Of a stretch of DNA of 64,000 nucleotides, positions 12,990 through 22,816 are shown piece after piece. The translations under genes were made by a program, and so were the position numbers. Each line of letters starts with the position of its first letter. Within the stretch, counting starts at the first letter, position 1. The stretch covers positions 156,461,057-156,525,056 of the forward strand of contig CM043952.1 in NCBI GenBank assembly GCA_014529385.2, written 5' to 3'. Origin of the DNA: Adiantum capillus-veneris (Eukaryota > Streptophyta > Polypodiopsida > Polypodiales > Pteridaceae). The notes beneath the pieces are model-generated. The model had not been told where the DNA came from. It did not search any database and saw only the letters and a program-made list of their open reading frames with translations.

Positions 12990-13198
12990 CCAAAGAACCC
13001 GGCTGGGTGGGTTTTTGAGACCCGAGGGGCCCGGATCTATCCCCATGCGCCACGATGCAAACATGTCCTGTTTGACCAAGCCGGGCCCCTCGGGACACGA
13101 AAACCCACCCGGTCGGGTTCTTTGGTGCAAAATAGGCATGATTTGGCCGTAATCTATCCCGAGAACATGACCTCACATGGAAAGTTTCGTTCTTTCAG
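12990..13198. repeat. Foldback unit, continuation to the right of copy B
   Basis: The left arm (aaagaacccgg, gagacccgaggggcccggatct, about 12993-13040) is answered by an inverted arm at about 13080-13195 (cccctcggga, aaacccacccgg, gttctttggtgcaaaatagg, gaacatgacct, catggaaagtt). It is the same repeat as 7395-7873. The two halves are separated only by copia copy B. Confidence 0.82.
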
Positions 13199-14774
13199 CC
13201 ACAATCCAGCAAATATATTCTTACAAATGGGAATATTCTGGTGAGCCTTTTTTGTTTTTTCACGAGTTATTTTAGTTTTCCGGTGAGTGATTTCTCTCAT
13301 GTACGATGGCTTCTCCTCATTATGGGGGTCTTACAAATGTGATTTTCTAAAATAAAAATTACAAGGGTAAATCAAGGTCCATATTTAATGCATTCCCATG
13401 TTCATCTTCAATGGAATAATTAGTTAAATCGCAAGAATTCCACTAAGTCATGAATATAGGTCAGGTATTTCTTAAGTTGGCTCAAAAAAAAAATTTAAAT
13501 ACCATTTTAGGTATGTAGTACAGATGTGAAGCTTCTACAATGTGTCAATAAAGATTGATGGAATTCAATACTCATTTAAGCTCAGCAAAATAAACTGCAA
13601 CTATTGCATAAACTTCTATTTTTTTCAAAAATAAAATTTTTGGGTCCTGTCAAATCAAAATATGAGTCTTATCATGTTTTTTAACATATTTACTATATTT
13701 CCATGAATAATTCATATTGTATACATGTAACATAAGTTATGGTGAGATTACCAAAATCTACCATGACCTGCGTGGTCTAAGCCACTAACTTGATCCAAGG
13801 AACTTTTGTGCATATCTCCTAAAGTCCACCACCTCCCCTACCATTTTGAAATTTGGTCAAAGATTCATTAAGTTTTAAGTACTTACTATACTTCTATGAA
13901 TATTTCATGTTGTATACATAAGTTATGGTGAGATTATCAAAATCTATATGTACAAGAATGTATCACCTACAAAAGTTAGTATTTCAAGACAAGTGCACAT
14001 AGTTAACCACTATTTGAATGACAACATAAAGTAACTTCAAAACAATGACAAAGTTTAGTGCAAGTAAAGAGATGACACAATAAGATGGTAAAATTGTATT
14101 GCCTCAATCAATTACATGAGCCCACTTGCTTAGCATATGAGTGGTGTACTTAAATGTTTCATACATGGGAAACAGAGCTAGGCTCTCTCTCTCTCTCATA
14201 CTACCACTCTATTGCTCCGTCTTTTGGCCCCTTCATTTTTCCTTCCATTCGTAGCACCTTTCTTTGCAACTGTAAGTTTAGCAGACACTTTCAACCAATT
14301 CTTGGTTGTTGAGATTTGGTTCCACACTTGAATGTCCATCTTGTCTTGGTTGGTTTCTTGGTCTGCAATTGAGCCACAAAGTGACTTATTATATCTCGCT
14401 AGGGCTTGACTTTTCAAATATTGTAGGCATAAAATTCCACGTTATTAACTTTTGCGCTACACCTTCTGCAGATCAAAAGTGAACACATGGATCTACAATA
14501 TCAGAATCTAAATACAATGTGAGTTTCTTAAATCCATAGGTGAATTTGATTGCAATATAAACATTACAACTTTCCTCTTCCAAGAGCAATTATTTGAACA
14601 TTGTTGAATTTAGACCAACCCATATTGTGGCCTACATTGATGAAATGCATTGGAGTCAAGTTTTCCAACCATTGACATCAGCTTTTTTAGGTATTTGCGA
14701 TATTTTTCAAAGGAAGCATTCCTTCACAACTTTTTTTAAGTCCGGTAGGACTTTCATCTCTAGTTGGAGAGTAC
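13199..14774. other. AT-rich stretch without a recognisable gene
   Basis: AT-rich, with a two-copy direct repeat (about 13686-13763 and 13880-13950) and a short CT run near 14187. The minus-strand frame at 14196-14417 (basic, no motif) and the plus-strand frame at 14594-14791 are not convincing genes. Confidence 0.55.
13686..13950. repeat. Two-copy direct repeat of about 75 bp
   Basis: Both copies read (t)acttactata.ttc.atgaat(a)attcat.ttgtatacat, then ataagttatggtgagatta and caaaatcta, at about 13686 and 13880. Roughly 115 bp of unrelated sequence separate them. Confidence 0.7.
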
Positions 14775-16770
14775 TCACACAAGGTCAGTGAGGTAGCTTA
14801 GTATAGCTGATAGAGCAAGGTAGGGGTTTTTGGGGAAGCTAGGTATATGATTGAGCCCATTGGCCAAGATTCTACGTACTTTAGTATTTTCAATAATGCT
14901 AAGATCACAGACACAAACATGTTTTCCATATGCCTCAAAGTTCCTACAAAAGGTGGCAAAACGATAGCATATACAATCGGGAATAGAATCACGCCGAAGA
15001 AAGTCATTACTATAGACCAAATTTTTCACAGGATGTTGATACTTCCATCCTATGAGTATATTATCAAGTAATTTTTTATTGCCAAAAAATAGGTCAAAGC
15101 ACTCACAAAAAAGGTTTTTTGATTGAATCCAATCGACGAGTACATTGTGAAAGAGACATTGTATGTAGATAGATCCTTTGCTCGGATCCATTTTGTCGAG
15201 AGTTCTTCTTCCGCAAGGGCTCATAGTAACCTGCAATATCACCAAGGATTACATTTCAAGGAAATTCCTGATGGGGGAATCCTGCCTCTTCTCCTAGTGT
15301 AGCTACGAGCTTTTCCCCAGTTAGAGGATGAGCTAGGTGTTAAAAAATAAGTGAAGGAGTTGGGGGTAGTCAAAGAGTTGAGTCTTTTAAGAGCAGGGGA
15401 GTCATCCTCATCAATACATAGTTTAAGTAAACTAGTAATGATCTTAACGCCTTTATAATTTGCATACATAGTTAAGTAAATCCCAGGTTCATCAGATTTT
15501 AACTCCTTCAAGATATCTAGCATTAATCCATGGAAGATGTTAAAGGCAATCTGTGCAATTACGATTTGCTTAGCTTGGCCACCTAACGAAGAGCAAATGA
15601 GAGAGAGGTAAAAATCCACAGGTTTTTCTGGGAAGAGTAGATCCAGATGGTTGAGAATAAACCAAATGGTATGATCGAACCACATGATGCTCAAATCACA
15701 AGAGGCTTTAGGGTCAAGAAATCCGCAGGCACATTTTACATAAGGTCGAAACACATTCCAGATGGATTCAGTGTAGAAATCCGGGTTACTCTTAGCAAAT
15801 TCCATGTTTCCTTTAGTACGGATGTAGAGGCCGGTATTGGAGGGGCATTTAGAGTGATCAATGAGATTGAGGTTGAAGCGTGCTTTGATAATCTTCCCTT
15901 TGTCCAAAAATTTTCCTCCTTTCAGTATCTTGAGTCTACAGTCTTCCACAGTAGAGGCAGGGAGGTTGGCAAGGTAAACCCAAGTTTCACTCAAAATGGG
16001 TGTTAAGAATGCTTTGTTGGGCAGGACCCAAAGCTGATGGTCAACCCCAAGGGATTCAATTTCAATTTGTCTAACAAGTAAGACAGGAAAAACTTTAGAT
16101 ATCTTGGGCACCTTCTTCAGGAGGTTAGAGTCATTGAGGGAACTAATATTACTCTAAAAAATTCCTTAACTGCTTCAAGGGTTGCACTATCGTGACAAAA
16201 AATACCACCAGTTTGTGGGATACTTGGAGTAGCTGGTGTACAGATAAAAGAGGGATTGAGACCGCACAGCTTCCTTAGAAAGTTAGATAGATCGGCACCT
16301 GAGGAAGAGAATAGGGAAAGCTCATGTTGGTATTGTGAAGATAGTAAGGGAAGCTGGCTATGTATTGGGTAATTAAAGTCACCCCTTCCATGGAGTCTTT
16401 ACCTTGAGTAGCCAAGATTTTGACCCAATCATTAAAAGATAGCATATGTAAGATAGACAATTTCTTGTAAGAGGTAAGATCCGAGTCATATATTAGTTGA
16501 GAAGCATCCAAGCTGCTAATACATCTGAGTACAAGAGATGTGGCCACTGAGAGGGGTTGCGAGGTCAATTCCAATCCTTGTGAGAGAGCAAGAGTTTGCA
16601 ATATTTCAAAAAAGTGTGGTGAGGTTTAATTTTTCTTACCGTAGTAAGTAATACAATCTTTGGCTTTCCTAGAAAGGAAGGGTCTAGTTCTAACTGCCAA
16701 AGCATTCTTTGGTTTATAGTCCTTAAGGTATAGCCTAATCTATTCGAGAATCTTTGCATGATTCTCACGG
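14775..16770 (-). pseudogene. Decayed coding stretch of unknown family
   Basis: Four long minus-strand frames follow one another: 16565-16768, 16275-16601, 15239-16111 (290 aa) and 14775-15245 (156 aa), the last two overlapping by seven bases. Together they suggest an old coding unit of about 2 kb. The 290-aa frame has a mixed composition with hydrophobic patches (WFILNHLDLLFPEKP) and no motif I can name. The last frame contains HVCVCDLSIIENTKVRRI followed by LANGLNHIPSFP. This weakly recalls the 'DLSII.N.KLR..L.KGLN' block that I associate with reverse transcriptases of Penelope-like elements, but no reverse-transcriptase catalytic motif was found nearby. It could equally be a decayed host gene. 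Frame changes between the pieces indicate that it no longer encodes one protein. Confidence 0.35.
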
Positions 16771-16970
16771 CTATGTTTAGTACTCATGCGGGTTGTCTTT
16801 CTATAGGGTATGCAGTCTTGAAAAAGGAACAGTATAAACATAAATAAAAGTAAAAACTGTGTCTGTATTTTTGGGCCTGCAAACCTTAAATCGGCAAAGT
16901 CAAAGACTATAGTAGTCGTGAGCAGGGGACCAAAAATAGAGTCTATGAAGGACCACCTAGCACCAGTCAA

Positions 16971-18391
16971 CCAATCAAGAGGTTACAGACTGTGGGTCCA
17001 ACCTAGAGCTCAATTTTGAAGATAATTTCCAAAGCCAGCATTCCGGTTTCTCTAGAAAGAAAAACCTTATGTATAGGATGTGTGTGTAGCTGTTTAATCT
17101 TAGATATTAAGACATAATTGAACTTTTATATTCAAAAGACAGCTGGCAATGGAACAAAGAACAGATAAGTACAGAAACAACTCAGTATTACAATCATTTA
17201 AGTATAATGTTTGTAAGAAAGGGGTCCCCTTCTAGTATATAGATAGTAGAAAAAACTTCCCAAATCATAAGAGAGTGTGCAATCCTGTGTAGGTCATCTT
17301 GCCAAAGTCAAAAAAAACCTCCAAGATAAGATAGAGCCCTTACCTGCATCCATCCAAACAAGACAACATTTCAGTTAGCCTTGGATGTGTTTTACAAGTA
17401 TCAATGGACTATACCAATTGTTATCCATGTCCATCTCAAAAAAAAATTAGACTTTACAAGCTTAGTCAAGAGTATTTATGTAAAGATGTTATTACTTTTT
17501 CCCTTTTTTTTTAAACCCAAAGATTATAGTAAAAGAATATCATTTTGATTAGAAGGCCATCACCCCTTCTAATCCAAGCATCAGAATCCACTCCCTTTAT
17601 ATAAAAAAATTCCTCGATTTTATCAGTTTCATGAAAAGCTCTACCAAATGAAGCAGGTCAAACGCCCATCATGGTAAAATGGACTCTGAATCATCCCACT
17701 ATCACTAACCATATTTTTCCCTTTAGAAAATCAAGTAACAAGGAGCCCTGATAAAAGCCAGGCCATGAGCCGAACCATAAAAATATACACCATGATCGTG
17801 CTAGTTCCACCTCCATGCTCAAGGCATAAAAAAGGATCAACATCCACCCAAGTGATTGTAGATACATCCTAGCCGAATAAGGTAGAGACCAAGTACTGCA
17901 ATTGTGTGCAATAGGGCCTAACATCCCTAAAAAAACCTATGTCATTGCGCATTCGGACAAAAAGCACTTCCACCAGCCAACCAATATACAGGGCCAGTAA
18001 AACGGCTTCCTATGATAGTGTTACAAACATCTATGTAAAAAAGCGACAGTATCCAGTAAGCGACAATATTCATTTGCTGCTCAGTAAGCCCCAAAAAAAA
18101 CCAGTAAACAAACACAGCCAGTAGTAGCCCATAGCATCAAGCCTTTTAGAGGGAACAACAATTAACAGTGGTCAGATTAAAGCATTACTCCAAAATAGAG
18201 GTTCGTTACAAAACTGCCATATCATACCACCTGGCATAAAACACACACTCGGTGTGCAGAGGGTGGGATACCATACCCCCCTTTTCCACCATTCAAGCTC
18301 AGTTAAAAGGCAACAACCCAAGTAAACAAGGTGCCTATTAGCCGGCCAGGGAATTAGCAGGGTACAAGGCCATAGCCAAACGAGTGGACTA
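16971..18391. other. Stretch without a recognisable gene, left flank of the giant element
   Basis: No motif-bearing frame. Near 18000-18130 the phrase cagtaa(g)c recurs several times in short spacing. The stretch continues to the right of the 19-kb insertion at 37748, since the flanks share the GCCAC target duplication. Confidence 0.5.
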
Positions 18392-18396
18392 GCCAC
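18392..18396. repeat. Target-site duplication (left) of the 19.3-kb element
   Basis: GCCAC directly before the left LTR, identical to 37743-37747 directly after the right LTR. It shows that the whole interval entered as one insertion. Confidence 0.9.
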
Positions 18397-19020
18397 TGTT
18401 TTAGGGCAAAACTACTCCCCTGTTCATACTCACGAGCACGACACAGACAACATACTTATCATCCGATGACACGACTAACCCGTAGGTGCACGTAGGCAAT
18501 CTCGTTAGCTTGTCAGGTTGAGACCAATCTACACATACGCACTTTTATGATGCATCAATAACTAACCCTGATAGATTGCAACCCACTCTATCCCTTAACG
18601 CTCACAACACAGTTTACACGTCCAATGAACTCGGAATCGCATCAAACTTACTAGGCACCATCCTCTCACTAAGACATATTTACCTATAAGTCTAATCTCA
18701 CCAGATTAGAACCCTAGCTATCTCGAATACTGTCGCGAGAGACCAACAGGTTATAATCCAAAAGTGGGCGAAACTTAAGTTTATCAGTATCTATGTGTAG
18801 CTAATCTCTTTCTCATTCCATGAAGCACTTGATTATTGAAAACAGACACCGTTTGTGCTACTTACAAGCAAAACAAGCTCGAGGAAGAATCGATCGCGAT
18901 CAACTCGAAACGGCGAATGCGTGGCGTGGGTGTGTAGCTCTCGGAGAGACTACCGCGATGGTGTGGTCGCGTCGTGAATCCGGTGAGGGAGAAGCGCGTA
19001 GCGAAGAGGATAAGACACAC

Positions 19021-19068
<48 letters not shown>

Positions 19069-19345
19069 ACTCGTACGACACAGGATTAATTCAAAAAATG
19101 TTATCCAAAATGGTTCTAAGGTGACTTTTATACTTTAGTCACCTTGGCGGCTGGAAAATGTACATGGGGTTCTCTTGCTCATGATTCCAAAGTGGGAATA
19201 AATCTGAGTCCTAACTAATTGACTAATATTTACATAATCCAGACGAATGGATAAAAATGATAAAACGTCTTTGACATAAAAAATGGAATTTGATATACTT
19301 TACAATTGGGCTCATTACAACAGTTGGACCAATGGGGCTCCAACA
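18397..19345 (-). repeat. 3' LTR of the giant element
   Basis: 949 bp, TGTTTTAGGGC to GGGGCTCCAACA on the plus strand. It holds a (CT)n run at about 19024-19068. The minus-strand polypurine tract AGGAGCGGGGGAGT is adjacent at 19346-19359. It contains relaxed versions of the element palindrome, such as CTGTCGCGAGAGACC at 18730. Confidence 0.93.
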
Positions 19346-19393
19346 CTCCCCCGCTCCTAGTTCATGTCTACCACGACATGATCGTCTTTGTCT

Positions 19394-21322
19394 TCATTGT
19401 CGTTGTCGTCTTTCGTGGTTGATTTGATGTAGAAACGCATCATAGCGCATAGACTCACTTGCCATTAATGGGCCAAAAATTTTTGACTTGTACATGAAGA
19501 AGCCCGTGTAAAATGCTTCTTCAAAGGTTTGGAGATGGTAGCTTGGTAGAAACATCGGCCGTTTGAAATAGGCATACAATACTGGCTCTGTCGGTGGCCC
19601 ACGTAAATCGTATGACAACTCTGAGATGCTCCTTTCAGTATTCATATACTCTAATGTCCAGCTTTCTGAGAAGACTGTGAGACAGACCAAAAATGTTCGA
19701 GCTATCTTACATAGCATCTTGCAAGATAGGTCAGGAGAGCCTCCGAATTTTGCTATGGCGCCCTGCAGGGTTTTCACCATGTAAGAACCGGATATTCTCT
19801 CTCCCTCTGCTGGCCTTGGCATTACTGGATAATTCAGCCATGTCGGATTTCTGCTCTGTAGTGCTTTATGTTGGCTGTAGGTGTATGTTCGGGGAGTTGG
19901 GCAAAACGTTCTGTCATTCCTCAGTTCAGGTGGTGTGTTGACTAAGTGGATCAGGTTATTAGGATGATCCAATAGCCATTGACGCCTCCACTTTGGCTGG
20001 CTGTCCACTATTCTGTTTTGTTGTTCCTTATCTTGTACTTCTCCTTCAAATACTGGCACTTGTTCTTCTTTTTCGAGTTGCCGTTGATGTGTTAGAGTCT
20101 CATACTTCAGCAGAGCATAGGGTAACATAGGTGCATTCCATTCCTGTCGTAGCTCTGCTGCTGTTTTGCCCGCTTTGGAAAGCCCTTGTAGCAACTCCTT
20201 TTTGAGTTGCATAGCCTTGTACCATATCATTTCTGTTTGTTTTTCCATCTGCTCGGCCAGCCTCTGCTCTTCCAATTTCGTGACTGAATCTTCTTCTGTC
20301 TCTTGGTCTTTGGAGCCGGTTTGATCAGTCTGCGTATGTGCCTCCTGTTCATCTGAATCTTCTTCGTACTCATCTTGACCCCCATAAACTTCTGCGAGTC
20401 CAGCCAAATTCGTTGTTACTGGCTCCATGTGCACTCGTACCTGTCCTTGGTGCTGCCCTGCACTTTGTAGACTTGCGATTTGTGCGGCCACTGTTCTGCT
20501 ATTGATTTGTAGAGCTTGAAATTCCATGTCTTTTTTAGCGACTGACTCCTCTAACTGTTTTATCCTGATGTGCAGGTTTTCATTCTCTTCCCTGAGTGAT
20601 TTGGAAACAATGCTTTCCATTTCACTGTCAGGAGCTGGTCCTTGTTGTTGTTCACTTTGCAAGTCTGAGATTTGTCTATGTAGTTCACCTTCTGCTCTAA
20701 GCGCACTTTCAACAATCATTAAACGATGTTTTCTTTCCAACTCCAGCTCCCTCTTCAATGCAGCTACTTCTTCTTCTGGGTGGACTACCGGTGTTGTTGG
20801 TAGCGACGTTTTTTGCTTCTTAGCGCGTTCGATTTCTCTTGCTTGGATATCTGTTACTGCTCTCAAATCTTTGACTTCAATTTGTAAGTCATCGATGACA
20901 ACTTGCAAACTTTTGATGGTCTCCAGCGCATCTTGGTTTTCCTTTTCCAACTTTTGGATGTGTTCGTCTCTGTCACTGACATCTTCAAGGAATACGTTTA
21001 GTGTATCTTCACATATGGCATTGAAGTCTTCCGACTCCTGTAAATTGTCTTTGAGAAGATTTACTGTGCCTTTGAGCCCCAATATTTCAGCATCTCTGAT
21101 GTTGATCAGCTTTAGAGTGTCCTCCCTTTGCTTTTGCAGTCTCAGAACTTCCTCATCAGTTTTTTGTAGCTTCATTTTGTTGTATCTGTTCTGATCAGCT
21201 AGCCATTGACTGTGCAGTCTTGTTCGGTTTAGTATTGTCGCCATTAACTGCAGATCTTCATCTATAGTAGCTTCCAACTCAATTTCTTGAGAGGAAGAAG
21301 CTTTATCTTTAGTGTGATCCAC
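19394..21322 (-). CDS. Giant element 3' ORF: 642-aa coiled-coil protein, unknown function
   Basis: Uninterrupted 642-codon frame, the last ORF of the element, ending about 30 bp before the polypurine tract. Residues of about 30-300 are rich in Leu/Glu/Lys/Gln with heptad spacing (for example LRLQKQREDTLKLI and LEKENQDALETIKSLQ), pointing to long coiled coils. An acidic linker follows at about 313-350 (EYEEDSDEQE), then a shorter helix-rich part. A likely globular C-terminal domain of about 200 residues contains W/P/Y-rich segments (WRRQWLLDHPNN, SYMVKTLQGAIAKFGG, FYTGFFMYKSKIFGP). No enzyme motif was recognised. Ty3/gypsy relatives such as Athila and Ogre are known to carry extra 3' ORFs. Whether this is homologous to those is not shown here. 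Its intactness suggests that it was under selection until recent insertion. Confidence 0.75.
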   Translation of the reverse strand: MDHTKDKASSSQEIELEATIDEDLQLMATILNRTRLHSQWLADQNRYNKMKLQKTDEEVLRLQKQREDTLKLINIRDAEILGLKGTVNLLKDNLQESEDFNAICEDTLNVFLEDVSDRDEHIQKLEKENQDALETIKSLQVVIDDLQIEVKDLRAVTDIQAREIERAKKQKTSLPTTPVVHPEEEVAALKRELELERKHRLMIVESALRAEGELHRQISDLQSEQQQGPAPDSEMESIVSKSLREENENLHIRIKQLEESVAKKDMEFQALQINSRTVAAQIASLQSAGQHQGQVRVHMEPVTTNLAGLAEVYGGQDEYEEDSDEQEAHTQTDQTGSKDQETEEDSVTKLEEQRLAEQMEKQTEMIWYKAMQLKKELLQGLSKAGKTAAELRQEWNAPMLPYALLKYETLTHQRQLEKEEQVPVFEGEVQDKEQQNRIVDSQPKWRRQWLLDHPNNLIHLVNTPPELRNDRTFCPTPRTYTYSQHKALQSRNPTWLNYPVMPRPAEGERISGSYMVKTLQGAIAKFGGSPDLSCKMLCKIARTFLVCLTVFSESWTLEYMNTERSISELSYDLRGPPTEPVLYAYFKRPMFLPSYHLQTFEEAFYTGFFMYKSKIFGPLMASESMRYDAFLHQINHERRQRQ

Positions 21323-21406
21323 CTCTTTTTGCTTGCCTTTATCACTTTGTGATATGGCTCCAGTGTTTGGGTGTCTATCTGTTCCTTCTTCTTCCTCTTC
21401 CTCGTC

Positions 21407-22816
21407 CTATTCTTCTTGTTCATTGGGCGGTGTGTGAACTCTGTCATCACGATGTGAGCTTTCTGAATGCGAAGTAGATTCATCAGATGGGCTAGATTGC
21501 CTTTCACATGTATCTGTCCCTAGAGATGGCGGCCGTGTTTCTTGATCACGTGAAGTTGGCCTCAGCTGATCTCTCAAAGTTTGGAGATCCTCCTCTTCTA
21601 GTAGCAAATCTAGTTCATCCCTAGCATTTCTTTCTTGGATGTATTTCTCGAACCAGTCCAGCTCAAAAGCTAGGTTGTTTCTATTCTTCGTTCGCATTGT
21701 GAAAGTGCTACTAGAAGGTTTCCAAGTGGCACCTACATCGCCTCGTAGAGATCTTTCTAGAGCAAACCCTTCTAGCATCCTTTCCATTTTTGCTATCTTC
21801 TGCAACCTGGTGTTGTTTTCCATTTCCGCTTTCCGCTTCTTTAGTCGGGCATCTTCCTCTTCAGTTCTTTTTTCTTCTTCCATCTTTTCTTGTGTACTTC
21901 TTGTCACTCTTTCCAGCTTGCATCCTCCAATGGTGTTAATAGATGCTGGCACTTTCCTTCGTGATTTGTCTTCGATATTTTCCCTTAACACCAGCCAGTC
22001 GTTCTGATGAGGGGAAGGTGGCAACTGATCTGCCGCGCCTATGGCATGGTATATTACTCTGGTTAGGACTTCCCCTCCTGCAATGTAATTGGGTATGTCT
22101 TGCCTTAGCTTTGTCATTTCTTCAAACAGATATGATGCGTGATCTATATAGAACTCACGGGTCATTCCCATAGCCCATGTCAGTGTGGTTGAGATGCTCC
22201 CGTGCGGTGTAGTGTATCTTGGCGGCCTTTTGCTATAGCTCAACAAACACTAACTGTAGATCTGTGTCAATTCTCTTACTTTTGGGTTTGCTATGAGTTT
22301 GAAAGAAGGTAGTTTGGACTTTTGCCAGTAAACTGTGAGGGTTTTCCTTCTTTCTCTCATGTTTGCTCCTTGATCTGACAATTTCAATGCCTCTTTGATG
22401 ATCTCCTTGGTGATCTGGATCTCCATCACTTCATTATCCATGCCTGCCACTTTGCAAGTTCCATCTTCTTGGATAGTCTGTATTAGATGTTGTACCCTCT
22501 TGAAATCTATCCCTACTGGTGGTAGTGATACGAAGTTCCACAAGCCGACTTTTTTGAGCCATGACCTTTGCGGTGATCTTTTCAAGTAATTCTCTGCCTC
22601 CTTGGGAATCATCACTGTATCCACTAAGTTTCTTTTGTCATCCACATATGAACCTTGATATATCTGAAAGGCCGCTTCCTGTTGCACATCTGCAGGTATC
22701 CAGGTGGCTGTTGGCTTTAAAGAATTGGGTAGAAGTGCATAGGGTACTGCACCTTCCGTTGCCAGGTTCTTGCCTTTTTTTTTCCCCAGAGAAGCCTCCA
22801 TTGATCCTGTCATCAC
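21407..22816 (-). CDS. Giant element 3' ORF region upstream of the coiled-coil ORF
   Basis: Two adjoining minus-strand frames of 188 and 279 residues follow the spacer. The first holds a WIPADVQQEAAF segment and 'MEIQITKEIIKEALKLSDQG'. The second holds 'ASYLFEEMTKLRQDIPNYI', a Glu/Lys-rich helix (QEKMEEEKRTEEEDARLKKR) and a Ser/Thr/Pro-rich tail. The '.VTKEIIAEAL.L...G' and 'YLFEEM....GG.ILT..I' rhythm recalls the domain called 'putative plant transposon protein' found in Athila/Tat-type elements. That link is a judgement from memory. I treat the two frames as one accessory region and do not claim that they are one protein. Confidence 0.55.

Noticed and set aside
20526-21194. 222-aa plus-strand frame rich in Ser/Leu/Phe
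   Set aside because: Mirror image of the coiled-coil ORF on the minus strand. Its Ser/Leu richness follows from Glu/Lys/Gln codons on the other strand.
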